Shown here piece after piece: positions 16,998 through 25,217 of a stretch of 64,000 bases of DNA. Made by a program: the position numbers and the translations under genes. This DNA comes from Candidatus Vicinibacter proximus (GTDB lineage: Bacteria; Bacteroidota; Bacteroidia; Chitinophagales; Saprospiraceae), in assembly GCA_016713905.1 (NCBI GenBank), contig JADJOE010000003.1, positions 806,001-870,000 of the forward strand, written 5' to 3'. The stretch's first letter is position 1. Each line of letters starts with the position of its first letter. Below the pieces are notes generated by a model, which did not search any database, had not been told where the DNA came from, and worked only from the letters and a program-made list of their open reading frames with translations.

Positions 16998-18608
16998 CTA
17001 TTGTTTAATAACTTCCGACTTAAAAAAATATTTGTTATCGGCAATAGCATAAATAATATATGCGCCTTTAGGATAAGGATTAATGTGAATTACGGGCAAA
17101 GTATGGTCAGAATAGTTGTTATAAAATAATAGTTTTCCGTTTGGATCAATAAGCCAAACGGATAGTTGGCTCCAAGTCAGACCATCTATATTTAAAAGAC
17201 ATTTATCCTTAGCAGGATTAGGAGACACTCGAAATAATGCTTTGTTTGGAGAATGCTTTTGAATCCATTTACTGGAATTTGGGTTTGCATTTTTAATCAT
17301 GTGTACTTTGAGTAAATATGGATTAGCTTTTGTCAAGTGGGCTTTATTATTTTGCCATGGATTCGGATCTGTTGTAGGGTTGTAAATTCCTCCGAAAATG
17401 GTACCTAAAAATACTGTGTCGTTTTTGATTTTATCCAAATCTACAATACCAGGAGCGTATAACGGAATATCACGATGAATTAAAAATTCAGAATTTGTAC
17501 CAAGAAATCCCGGCATTTGGTTTGCATAAAATGATTCTTTATAACTTCCATCATTCAATTTACTTACTTTTGAAATGGTGCTTACAAATGGGACCAAAGG
17601 GTCTCTGGCTGAAATTCCAGTAGAATCGATAAAATATTCGGCCATTCCACCAAAAAAAATCTCTGACATTTCGGATGCAGAAAAGCTATAAACGCCCACT
17701 TTACTGCAGTGATAATGAGCAAATCTTTGGTTAAAATTCAAAACATCCTCATACCCATTCTTATCCAATAAAGCAATGTTCATGAATGGTCGATTTTCAT
17801 TAATTAGAAAAACACCTGAGAATATCATTAATTTGACCAGACCCGGAGCAACTACAAATGGAACCATATTGTAATCTCGCCGATGAAAGTTGAATTCATC
17901 CCTGTATTCAAATTCAAAATTAACGCTTAAGGAATTAGCCCCCTTTATTAAGCTAAATATAGTGGCTAATTCATAATACTGTTGTTTAACTTGCCCTGAA
18001 TTGCTTTTATATTCTCCTTCAAATAGGTTTCCACCAACTAGGTAATATTTACCATCCAAGTATTGCAATTGAGCTCCTGCCGTTCTGAATTTTGAATTTG
18101 AAATATGTTTAATGGCGTCTGTATAAACTCCCTGATTATTGACCACCTGATCCAGGATTTCCAAATCAATATGGATCAAGCTTGGGTAAGTATCATAAAT
18201 TCCGGATTCTGACTGGCCATAACCGCCAATAATTACTAATTGGTTTTCATTTTGGACAAAAGAGGTTCCTGTTGCACTTAATGGTAATAATATGGAGTCA
18301 GGAAGTATAGATAAATCATAGTTTGAGATATGATTGCTCAGTGTATTCCAAACATATAATTTTTCATTGGCTCCACTTTTTTGGAATCCGGATTCTTTTT
18401 CGTGAATGCCATCCATCCTACCTCCAAAAATATACACCTTGTCTTGATATACGCCAAAACTGAAAGAATGCAATGCTGGCCAATCTGGAAGTCTAATTGT
18501 ATCCACAGTAAATTCAAAAGTACTCTGGGCTTGAATTGCCATAGAATTTATCCATAGAAAAACCGTCAAACCAAGCATTTGAAGGTAGGAAAGATTAAAA
18601 TGAGGCAT
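16998..18608 (-). CDS. T9SS-sorted kelch-like protein
   Basis: The 536-residue protein begins with a signal peptide (ending MAIQAQ) and has kelch-type segments such as VYIFGGRMDG, LVIIGGYGQ and YYLVGGNLF that predict a beta-propeller over about residues 40-340. The last 75 residues form a T9SS type A sorting domain, starting FRVSPNPAKDKCLLNI and ending with GAYIIYAIADNKYFFKSEVIK. It should be exported across the outer membrane and anchored or released. Ligand unknown. Convergent with the crotonase gene. Confidence 0.8.
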   Translation of the reverse strand: MPHFNLSYLQMLGLTVFLWINSMAIQAQSTFEFTVDTIRLPDWPALHSFSFGVYQDKVYIFGGRMDGIHEKESGFQKSGANEKLYVWNTLSNHISNYDLSILPDSILLPLSATGTSFVQNENQLVIIGGYGQSESGIYDTYPSLIHIDLEILDQVVNNQGVYTDAIKHISNSKFRTAGAQLQYLDGKYYLVGGNLFEGEYKSNSGQVKQQYYELATIFSLIKGANSLSVNFEFEYRDEFNFHRRDYNMVPFVVAPGLVKLMIFSGVFLINENRPFMNIALLDKNGYEDVLNFNQRFAHYHCSKVGVYSFSASEMSEIFFGGMAEYFIDSTGISARDPLVPFVSTISKVSKLNDGSYKESFYANQMPGFLGTNSEFLIHRDIPLYAPGIVDLDKIKNDTVFLGTIFGGIYNPTTDPNPWQNNKAHLTKANPYLLKVHMIKNANPNSSKWIQKHSPNKALFRVSPNPAKDKCLLNIDGLTWSQLSVWLIDPNGKLLFYNNYSDHTLPVIHINPYPKGAYIIYAIADNKYFFKSEVIKQ

Positions 18609-18634
18609 AAATTAAATTTAACGAGCCTTGACTA

Positions 18635-19060
18635 TTACCAACTTTCTTTGGGTAATTTGGTCATGCCGAACAATCTTCTAAAACTGTATCTACCTGTGCC
18701 ATAAATGAGTACGTGAATGAGTCCGCCTATGATTGCAATGTTTTTCATAAAAAAAATGGAATGTAGATTTTGTTTGGCCGGAGGATCATCCCAAAAGGAA
18801 TAAACTATAAAAGTCACAGGAACCCAATACATAAGTAACAAAGTAACCGCAAATGCTGGCCGGTAACCAATTAATAAAAATAAACCACCCACGGTCAGTG
18901 CAATAATGGTGCATATCAGTAAGAAGTCCTGATTCCAGAGAAGACCATACTCTGTCATGGTATCCTTGGTGCGTTCAAAAAACTTAAGGGAAGTAAAAGC
19001 TTCAAAAAGAAAAATAGCAGATAAAAATATCCTTGAGATCAGATCAAAAATGTCTTTCAT
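18635..19060 (-). CDS. DoxX-family membrane protein
   Basis: A 141-residue protein with four membrane helices, matching DoxX-like proteins: an N-terminal ISRIFLSAIFLFEAFTSL, GGLFLLIGYRPAFAVTLLL and a final helix GGLIHVLIYGTGRYS. DoxX was first described as a terminal quinol oxidase subunit, but most members are of unknown function. It lies 21 nt downstream of the A-type Fe-S carrier gene, probably in the same transcript. Confidence 0.75.
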   Translation of the reverse strand: MKDIFDLISRIFLSAIFLFEAFTSLKFFERTKDTMTEYGLLWNQDFLLICTIIALTVGGLFLLIGYRPAFAVTLLLMYWVPVTFIVYSFWDDPPAKQNLHSIFFMKNIAIIGGLIHVLIYGTGRYSFRRLFGMTKLPKESW

Positions 19061-19081
19061 TTGGTTTGGGATGCGGGCTGA

Positions 19082-19426
19082 TTAGGCAGAGAATGACTGT
19101 CCGCAACCACAAGTATCTTTTGCATTTGGATTTACAAATGAAAAACCGCGATTGTTTAGACCTTCTACCCATTCGATTTGCATGCCGACAAGGTATAGTG
19201 CATGAGCCGGGTCCATGAACACTTTTATGCCATTGATCATATATTCCTGATCATTTTCTTTAAGAGTGTCAAAGCCAAGTACATAACTAAAGCCGGAACA
19301 ACCTCCGCCTTTGACTCCAACTCTAAGTCCATGTACGTCAGGTATTTGTTGCTCTGTTTTAATTTTCTCTAACTGAATTCTTGCCGAATCTGTAATGATT
19401 ACAGGCGTTTCTGTTAAGATTTCCAT
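19082..19426 (-). CDS. A-type iron-sulfur carrier protein (IscA/SufA/ErpA)
   Basis: The 114-residue protein has the three conserved cysteines of A-type carriers: one in GGGCSGFSY and two in the C-terminal DTCGCGQSF. It would bind or pass Fe-S clusters to apoproteins. The start is put at ATG 19426 (MEILTETPVIITDSA); a longer frame begins at 19453 but that codon lies inside the promoter box on the same strand. DoxX follows. Which of the three subfamilies it belongs to cannot be told here. Confidence 0.88.
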   Translation of the reverse strand: MEILTETPVIITDSARIQLEKIKTEQQIPDVHGLRVGVKGGGCSGFSYVLGFDTLKENDQEYMINGIKVFMDPAHALYLVGMQIEWVEGLNNRGFSFVNPNAKDTCGCGQSFSA

Positions 19427-19452
19427 GTCTGCTTGTATTTCAAATATTAACA

Positions 19453-19460
19453 CAAAAGTA
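19453..19460 (-). promoter_or_regulatory. Promoter -7 box of the A-type carrier gene
   Basis: On the minus strand the sequence reads TACTTTTG, an exact TAnnTTTG match, 26 nt before the ATG at 19426. It faces the promoter of the neighbouring plus-strand gene. Confidence 0.5.
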
Positions 19461-19475
19461 CAGAAAAATGTTCTC

Positions 19476-19509
19476 TTGTGTATAGAATAGGACCAATACT
19501 GTACCTTCG
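19476..19509 (+). promoter_or_regulatory. Putative promoter of the plus-strand neighbour
   Basis: TTG at 19476-19478 and TACCTTCG at 19502-19509 (one mismatch to TAnnTTTG) are spaced 23 nt apart. They precede the ATG at 19526. The long spacer and the mismatch make this a tentative call. Confidence 0.35.
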
Positions 19510-19525
19510 CATTTCAACTTTGATT

Positions 19526-20047
19526 ATGGAGACTGTATTAGAAATTTTTAAATTAACTATTCCTGCCCTAACAGTTTTTGCGGTGGTATATTACATGTTG
19601 AGGCAGTATTTTGAATTCGAAAGGTTTAAGCGTATTTCTGAGACAAAATCTGCTAATGGTGCCCAAAGCCTGCCCATCAAACTTCAGTCTTATGAGCGTT
19701 TGGCTCTTTTTCTAGAAAGAATAAGGTTGCAAAACCTGGTTATGCGCTTTTCCACTAAAGATTTTACGCCTGAATTATGGATTAAGACTCTAATGATCAG
19801 CGTACATCAGGAATTTGAACATAATATGGTGCAACAGATATATGTCAGCGACAAATTATGGGAAATAATCCTTTTTGCGAAGAATGAAGTGCTTTATGCA
19901 TTAGACTCATCCATAAATGAGAACACAAAAAACTTGGAGATTTCACAATTTTCTCAAATCCTTTTAGACCAAAAAAATGAAACTGCAGAAGTCGGAATTC
20001 AAACGGCTCTGAATGCAATCAAAAAGGAAATACAGTTAATTCTTTGA
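19526..20047 (+). CDS. Conserved Bacteroidota protein with N-terminal helix (DUF7935-like)
   Basis: I start this at ATG 19526, giving 173 residues; the longer frame from 19478 would begin upstream of the promoter. A single N-terminal membrane helix (LTIPALTVFAVVYYML) is followed by a cytoplasmic domain with LPIKLQSYERLALFLERI, VMRFSTKDFTPE and QEFEHNMVQQIYVSDKLWE. I recall this order from a Bacteroidota-restricted family of unknown function. No catalytic motif is seen. Confidence 0.7.
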   Translation: METVLEIFKLTIPALTVFAVVYYMLRQYFEFERFKRISETKSANGAQSLPIKLQSYERLALFLERIRLQNLVMRFSTKDFTPELWIKTLMISVHQEFEHNMVQQIYVSDKLWEIILFAKNEVLYALDSSINENTKNLEISQFSQILLDQKNETAEVGIQTALNAIKKEIQLIL

Positions 20048-20049
20048 TT

Positions 20050-20541
20050 TTACTGACACATCAACACTATCCAATCACTAAACTCGTGATTACTTTCGTG
20101 GCCGGCACGATCCTTAATGTAAAGCTCGTATCTAATAGAGTCAACAGGAAATTGAGTTGGGTTAGAACAAGGAGGTATGTTATTTGGGAAAAGACAACAA
20201 GTTGTAAAAATAAGAATAGATGCATTCCCACTTATTGGTTTTCCACCAGCTTCCGGCAAATCCGGGATCTTAAACGCATCTTGGAGTTGGTTGGTGCGCG
20301 TGTCGATAAGGAAAATGTCCTGGTTCCCACTACTTGAGCCAAATCCTAGGTCTCCGTCTCCATCCGAAAAACTAAAGTTCAGCCATATGGAATCCTGATT
20401 CAAATCACCTTGTCTCATGATTATCTTATTCGTACTGAGGTATTTTATAGTGGGGATGTCTGAAGTTTGTCCTTCATCCTTACAAGCTATCCATCCACTA
20501 AGAATCAACGTAAGCCAAAAAAGAACTTTTAGTTTATTCAT
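20050..20541 (-). CDS. Lipoprotein of unknown function
   Basis: The 163-residue protein has a lipoprotein signal ending in LSGWIAC and a Ser/Asp-rich domain. An internal FSFSDGDGDLGFGSS resembles acidic calcium-binding loops. Several cysteines (TTCCLFPNNIPPC) lie near residues 112-124. No family recognised. It is transcribed in the same direction as the photolyase upstream and converges on the DUF7935-like gene 2 nt away. Confidence 0.65.
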   Translation of the reverse strand: MNKLKVLFWLTLILSGWIACKDEGQTSDIPTIKYLSTNKIIMRQGDLNQDSIWLNFSFSDGDGDLGFGSSSGNQDIFLIDTRTNQLQDAFKIPDLPEAGGKPISGNASILIFTTCCLFPNNIPPCSNPTQFPVDSIRYELYIKDRAGHESNHEFSDWIVLMCQ

Positions 20542-20590
20542 TGCCTAAAATTAAATGATTTGGCCAATTTTATACTAAATACGATAAAAC

Positions 20591-21904
20591 TTAACCATCC
20601 GAAAGTGCAAGTTTGTATACTTCAAGACATCTTTTTCGAGATTCTGCATGGTTAACTATTGGATTCGGATAGGCTGCAGTGTTGAATTCTGGTACCCACT
20701 TTTGAATGTATTCAAATTTTGGATCAAATTTTTTTTGCTGTGCCTCTGGGTTAAATATTCTGAAATATGGGGCCGCATCCGTCCCGCAACCTGCTGCCCA
20801 CTGCCATCCTCCGTTATTGCTGGCCAAATCGAAATCAAGCAGTTTATTTGCAAAATAAGCTTCCCCCCATCTCCAGTCAATAAGTAAATGCTTTACTAAA
20901 AAACTTGCCGTGACCATTCTTACCCTGTTATGCATAAATCCTGTAGCGTTCAATTCCCGCATTCCCGCATCAACCAAAGGATAGCCTGTCTTGCCTTCGC
21001 ACCATAGATTAAATTCTTCCTCTGAGTTCAACCAGTTAATGCGGTCATATAAAGGCTTAAACGCATGACCTACTACATTTGGGTATGCTTGTAATATCAT
21101 GGAATAAAAGTCGCGCCAGATAAGTTCACTTAGAAAAGTTTCTGAAATTTTAAAAGCTTTGCGAGCCACCTCACGGATGCTTATAGTCCCAAATCGCAAA
21201 TGAATCCCAAGCCTGCTTGTGCCATCCACTCCAGGAAAATCTCTTTGTTTAGAATATTTAGACAGGACTCTTTGCCAATCCTTTGCTTCAGGGATATATA
21301 GGTCCGAGGGAATAAAACCCATGAATTCCATGGAAGGTAAGGGGGTTGGTTCCAAAGGGAAGAAATGACGACCTTCCATTTCAACAGGGTAATGGATAAA
21401 AGCTTCAGAATCGCCAATTTGATTTAGCTTTTCTAACCATTTTCTTTTATAAGGAGTAAAAACTGTGTAAGTCGTTTGATCCTCTTTAAGCACCTCGCTT
21501 TTCTCAAAAAGAACGTGATCCTTATAGGCTTTTAATATAATTCCCTTTTTATGGCATATTTCATTTAGTAAATCATCTCTTTGAACTGCATAAGGTTCAT
21601 AATCCCGATTTAAAAAAATTGTCTCAATATCGAATTGTGTAATCCATTTAATCCAGGCCTTATCCGGGTAATCGTAGGCAATCATTAGGTCAGAACCTAT
21701 GTTGTTTAATTGTAATTTAAGCTGCCTTACTTGCTGAAAAATAAAATGAATCCTTGAGTCTTTTTTATCAGGCAAACCGTTCAATATGTTGCGGTCAAAA
21801 ATGAAAAAACAAAGAACTTTTTTGCCGGACTTAATAGCTTCATAAAGTCCATGATTGTCAATAAGCCTTAAGTCCCTCCTGAACCAAAATGCAGATATTT
21901 TCAT
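20591..21904 (-). CDS. phrB: Deoxyribodipyrimidine photolyase, class I
   Basis: The 437-residue flavoprotein uses light to split UV-induced cyclobutane pyrimidine dimers. The N-terminal antenna (Rossmann) domain opens with FWFRRDLRLIDNHGL. The FAD domain has RLGIHLRFGTIS, ELIWRDFY, GYPLVDAGMRELNATGFMHN, MVTASFLVKHLLIDWRWGE and the signature DLASNNGGWQWAAGCGTDAAPYF split over conserved positions. The Trp electron chain region WQWAAG is intact, supporting a repair enzyme over a sensory cryptochrome. Divergent from the TPR lipoprotein gene. Confidence 0.93.
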   Translation of the reverse strand: MKISAFWFRRDLRLIDNHGLYEAIKSGKKVLCFFIFDRNILNGLPDKKDSRIHFIFQQVRQLKLQLNNIGSDLMIAYDYPDKAWIKWITQFDIETIFLNRDYEPYAVQRDDLLNEICHKKGIILKAYKDHVLFEKSEVLKEDQTTYTVFTPYKRKWLEKLNQIGDSEAFIHYPVEMEGRHFFPLEPTPLPSMEFMGFIPSDLYIPEAKDWQRVLSKYSKQRDFPGVDGTSRLGIHLRFGTISIREVARKAFKISETFLSELIWRDFYSMILQAYPNVVGHAFKPLYDRINWLNSEEEFNLWCEGKTGYPLVDAGMRELNATGFMHNRVRMVTASFLVKHLLIDWRWGEAYFANKLLDFDLASNNGGWQWAAGCGTDAAPYFRIFNPEAQQKKFDPKFEYIQKWVPEFNTAAYPNPIVNHAESRKRCLEVYKLALSDG

Positions 21905-21987
21905 GTGTAAGAAAACAGCATCAAACGCTACATGTTTAAATAGTATGTTAATTTGTAAGATATTGACTATAAATGAGTTGAATGTTT

Positions 21988-21995
21988 TAATTTTG
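21988..21995 (+). promoter_or_regulatory. Promoter -7 box of the TPR lipoprotein gene
   Basis: TAATTTTG is an exact TAnnTTTG match, 16 nt before the ATG at 22012. A TTG at 21963-21965 lies 22 nt upstream and may be the -33 element. Confidence 0.5.
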
Positions 21996-22011
21996 CTTTA
22001 AATACTTTCTT

Positions 22012-22914
22012 ATGCATAAAGCTTTGATCATACTGTTTATACTGGCTTCTATATCATGGTCTTGTAAAAAATCTTCTGGTATCCATGACCCGGCATTGGC
22101 AGGTCTTGAAAGTAGTTTTAATACCACACCTAATGAAGAAAATTACGAAAAGCTGGTAACAAAATATCTCGAAATCATACAGACCGTACAGAAAAATACA
22201 GATGTAAGTGAAATTTTACTCAAAGCATCAAACGCCAGTGAAAAAATGGCAAAGAAAGATCAACAGGTAATATTTTTAAATAACCTTGTAAAAAATTATC
22301 CTGACAGGCCTGATACTAAGGACAATGTATATAAAATGATAAATCTACTCCACGCAACGGGAAGGCATGTTACAGCAGATGTTATGTCCCTTAGTTATTT
22401 GAAAACGTATTCCGGTGATGCCAAGACAGAAGAGTTGAAATCAAAATTACCAAAGGTAGTATCGCCAGAAGACTACATTCTTGATATTGGAAGATCAATT
22501 TTTGCAGACACTGCTACGGGTTTTAACCAACGAAATGCCATGAATTATGTCGATGCTTGTGAAGCATATGCAATGGTAATGCCTAAAGATCCACAGACAC
22601 CTGAATTTATCTTTAAAGCTGCTGAGACTTCCAATACCCTCCGAACATTTGAAAAAAGTTTTGCGTTGTATGATTGGTTAATTGAAAAATACCCTAGCCA
22701 CGAACGATCTCCGGTTGCTTTATTTATGAAAGGGTTTTTGTTTGATGGAACTCTTCACGATTCAGCAAATGCTGCAAAATATTATCAGGAATTCCTAGAT
22801 AAATATCCCGAAAATCAGTTTGCCAAAGACGCAAAGATGTTGCTCCAGAATTTAGGAAAAACAGATGAAGAAGTTTTAAAAGACTTGATGGAGAAAAATA
22901 AAGAAAATAAATAA
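22012..22914 (+). CDS. TPR-repeat lipoprotein
   Basis: The 300-residue product has a lipoprotein signal ending in SISWSC and a helical body with tetratricopeptide-like repeats, clearest in the last third (SFALYDWLIEKYPSHERSP and AAKYYQEFLDKYPENQFAKD). The pattern resembles the C-terminal TPR of YbgF/CpoB-type or BamD-like scaffolds, but there is no neighbouring tol-pal or bam gene. It is probably a periplasmic protein-protein interaction module. Confidence 0.72.
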   Translation: MHKALIILFILASISWSCKKSSGIHDPALAGLESSFNTTPNEENYEKLVTKYLEIIQTVQKNTDVSEILLKASNASEKMAKKDQQVIFLNNLVKNYPDRPDTKDNVYKMINLLHATGRHVTADVMSLSYLKTYSGDAKTEELKSKLPKVVSPEDYILDIGRSIFADTATGFNQRNAMNYVDACEAYAMVMPKDPQTPEFIFKAAETSNTLRTFEKSFALYDWLIEKYPSHERSPVALFMKGFLFDGTLHDSANAAKYYQEFLDKYPENQFAKDAKMLLQNLGKTDEEVLKDLMEKNKENK

Positions 22915-23014
22915 GGTCAATGGTCAATTTTATTTTGGCCCATATACCAATACCTTAGATCCCACATCAAGCATACCAAATTAAACCATTTTCAAAATTG
23001 AACACTCGAAGACC

Positions 23015-23377
23015 ATGAGTAAGGTAGAAGTTTTCAAAGAATTTACCATTGATTGTGCTCACCGACTACCCAATGTTCCTGCAGGACATAAATGTCAGAA
23101 TGTGCATGGCCATACATACAAGATAAAAATTGTAGTAGAGTCGGAATTAGACCCTCATTTAGGATGGGTAATTGATTTTCAAGATATAAATAAAGCCTTT
23201 CAGCCTGTCAAGGATACTTTGGATCACAAATTTCTTAACGATATAGTGGGGCTCGAAAATCCAACTGCAGAACATATTGCCATATGGATATGGAAGCAAA
23301 TCAAAAAAGAAATAACATTCCTTAAAGAAATATGGGTATTTGAGACCCCTAGTAGCGGATGTGTTTTTAGAGGGTGA
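23015..23377 (+). CDS. queD: 6-carboxytetrahydropterin synthase QueD
   Basis: QueD turns 7,8-dihydroneopterin triphosphate into 6-carboxytetrahydropterin in the queuosine/7-deazaguanine pathway. The 120-residue protein has the three zinc His residues (CAHRL and the HGH of VHGHTY), the catalytic Cys in GHKCQNVHG, LDHKFLND and ENPTAEHIA, and ends in ETPSSGCVFRG with the pterin-binding Glu. queC, queE and queF are not beside it. Confidence 0.92.
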   Translation: MSKVEVFKEFTIDCAHRLPNVPAGHKCQNVHGHTYKIKIVVESELDPHLGWVIDFQDINKAFQPVKDTLDHKFLNDIVGLENPTAEHIAIWIWKQIKKEITFLKEIWVFETPSSGCVFRG

Positions 23378-23402
23378 GATGGACTTTAGGTAGAAAAATG
23401 GA

Positions 23403-23864
23403 TCATTTTAATTTTTCCAATACTTGAATATCCACTGCAGGAACCATCGAGTCTTTGATCTCTGCAAGTACTTCTAAAAAATATGTGGACTGAGTTCCAC
23501 GTATCATTCTGATAACTCCGGTTAATGGTTTTAGCATCAAATTTTTATCTTCTATTTTATCTAAACCGGACTTGACTTTTTCATAGTTTAATGAATATGG
23601 GATGATGATTTGTTCATTTGCTCCAAGGTGAAAAGGTTCATTGATGTACATTTCGCCAAGAATGAATTCTTGGTTTCTTGAATGCCTACTTCTGCCGGAA
23701 TTGTACTTTTCTTTTAAAACGATCTGGACGTTAAGTATGGTTGACGGGTTTATTGTACTGATAGAAAGACTGCCTATTAGTTGTTTGTCATCATTCAAAA
23801 CTTCCTTTTGAAACTTTATCTTGGGCCCTTCTATTCCTAGCCAATTTTTAATTCTCTTAATCAT
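23403..23864 (-). CDS. Conserved protein, SpoOM/arrestin-like fold suspected
   Basis: The 153-residue soluble protein has no signal peptide. Its strand-rich body (IGSLSISTINPSTILNVQIV, NEQIIIPYSLNYE, YFLEVLAEIK) suggests an immunoglobulin/arrestin-like sandwich similar to sporulation-control SpoOM proteins; this is a fold impression only. Convergent with queD. Function unknown. Confidence 0.55.
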   Translation of the reverse strand: MIKRIKNWLGIEGPKIKFQKEVLNDDKQLIGSLSISTINPSTILNVQIVLKEKYNSGRSRHSRNQEFILGEMYINEPFHLGANEQIIIPYSLNYEKVKSGLDKIEDKNLMLKPLTGVIRMIRGTQSTYFLEVLAEIKDSMVPAVDIQVLEKLK

Positions 23865-23931
23865 GAATCAAAGATCTGTCAAAATGGATAAAAATGGATT
23901 TTAATTTCGACAGATTTAGTTAACTGCACTA

Positions 23932-24411
23932 TTAAATAAATCTCTTCTGCCATGAATCTTTTAATGGGACGAGCCAGTTTTCTATAAACTGCCTTTTATC
24001 TTGCACCAAAGTATTAAAAAACAAAGTGGAATCATTAATCTTTCCGTTTTGGTACCATTCTGACATTTGCATTGCTGCAACTAGTTTAATTTCTTCCTGA
24101 TCGATATAATAAAAATTCAATCGGTTAAAAAAATCTGTGTGATAAATTGTTTCAAGATTTTTTATAAAGGATACGGATTCATCAATAGAACACCCGGAGG
24201 CCGAAACTTCGGATTCATCAACCACAAGAACAACAAAATAATTATGAAGGATTCCGCCTGTGGCTCTCAATGACTTCTGATGACTTACCCATTGCGCGGT
24301 AAATGTTTGTATTCGCAATTGAATGTCCTCTAGTAAGTCATCTTCAAATCTATTGTCAGAAGGATAAATCCAGATTTTGGCATTATCGGGAAAAGATATC
24401 AAATCCATCAT
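23932..24411 (-). CDS. Conserved Bacteroidota protein (often mislabelled ABC ATPase)
   Basis: The 159-residue protein has motifs I recall from a Bacteroidota-only family commonly annotated in error as ABC transporter ATPase: FPDNAKIWIYPSDNRF, the Ser/Cys stretch SASGCSIDESVSFI and a C-terminal NWLVPLKDSWQKRF. There are no Walker motifs, so the ATPase label is unsupported. It overlaps the start-proximal Fe-S gene by 4 nt, and the two Fe-S genes and this one appear to be a single operon. Confidence 0.72.
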   Translation of the reverse strand: MMDLISFPDNAKIWIYPSDNRFEDDLLEDIQLRIQTFTAQWVSHQKSLRATGGILHNYFVVLVVDESEVSASGCSIDESVSFIKNLETIYHTDFFNRLNFYYIDQEEIKLVAAMQMSEWYQNGKINDSTLFFNTLVQDKRQFIENWLVPLKDSWQKRFI

Positions 24412-25184
24412 TCTTGCATTTTTTCAACGATTAGCTCAGAAAGATCATAAACCATAATTTCATCCTGTTGATCTTTGGATTTGATTCCATCTTGTAACAT
24501 GGTTATACAGAAAGGACAATTCGCAACCACTATGTTAGTTCCGTTGGCAATCACTTCTTCAATTCTTTCTTCATTGATTCTTTTGCTGCCTGGTTCATCT
24601 TCTTTGAACATCTGACCACCTCCTGCACCACAACATAAACCATTTTTTTTGGATCGTTTCATTTCACGTATATCCATCTTTAATTGATGAATTAATGATC
24701 TTGGTGCTTCGTATTCATTGTTGACCCTTCCAAGATAACAGGAGTCATGATAACTAACAGTTTCCGAATTTGTTTCTTTCAATTTTATTCTTCCCGACTC
24801 AATCAGTTCGTCAAGATACTGAGTATGGTGCAAAACCTCATAGCTGCCACCAAGTTCTGGATATTCATTTTTCAAAGTGTTGAAACAATGAGGACAAGTA
24901 CAAACAATTTTTTTAACCTGATATTGATTGAGTGTCTCTATATTTTGAAGAGCAAGAATTTGAAATAAAAATTCATTTCCTGCACGTCTTGCTGGATCTC
25001 CAGTACACTTTTCTTCTTCGCCGAGAATTGCAAATGAGATTCCGGCTTTTTCTAAAATCTGAGCAAAGGCCAATGAAACTTTTTGGGCCCGTGCATCATA
25101 GGATCCTGCACAACCTACCCAAAATAAAACCTCAATGTTCTTACCTTGTGTTGCAACTTCCGACAAACGTGGTATTTGTATCAT
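24408..25184 (-). CDS. Cysteine-rich (CCG) Fe-S protein, HdrB/GlpC-like
   Basis: The 258-residue protein has two cysteine-rich CCG-type domains as in HdrB, GlpC and LutA: a first set in VGCAGSYDAR, EEKCTGDPARR and CPHCFNTLK, and a second in YHDSCYLGR, GLCCGAGGG and NCPFCITML. Such domains bind an unusual 4Fe-4S cluster and pass electrons to thiols or quinones. It is downstream of a membrane Fe-S protein and together they look like a two-part quinone-linked oxidoreductase; the electron donor is unknown. Confidence 0.85.
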   Translation of the reverse strand: MIQIPRLSEVATQGKNIEVLFWVGCAGSYDARAQKVSLAFAQILEKAGISFAILGEEEKCTGDPARRAGNEFLFQILALQNIETLNQYQVKKIVCTCPHCFNTLKNEYPELGGSYEVLHHTQYLDELIESGRIKLKETNSETVSYHDSCYLGRVNNEYEAPRSLIHQLKMDIREMKRSKKNGLCCGAGGGQMFKEDEPGSKRINEERIEEVIANGTNIVVANCPFCITMLQDGIKSKDQQDEIMVYDLSELIVEKMQE

Positions 25185-25217
25185 AATTTATTTTCGTTGT
25201 AATTGTTTATGAAAGGC

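Noticed and set aside
23932..24411. ABC transporter ATPase label for this conserved gene
   Set aside because: No Walker A, Walker B or ABC signature is present.
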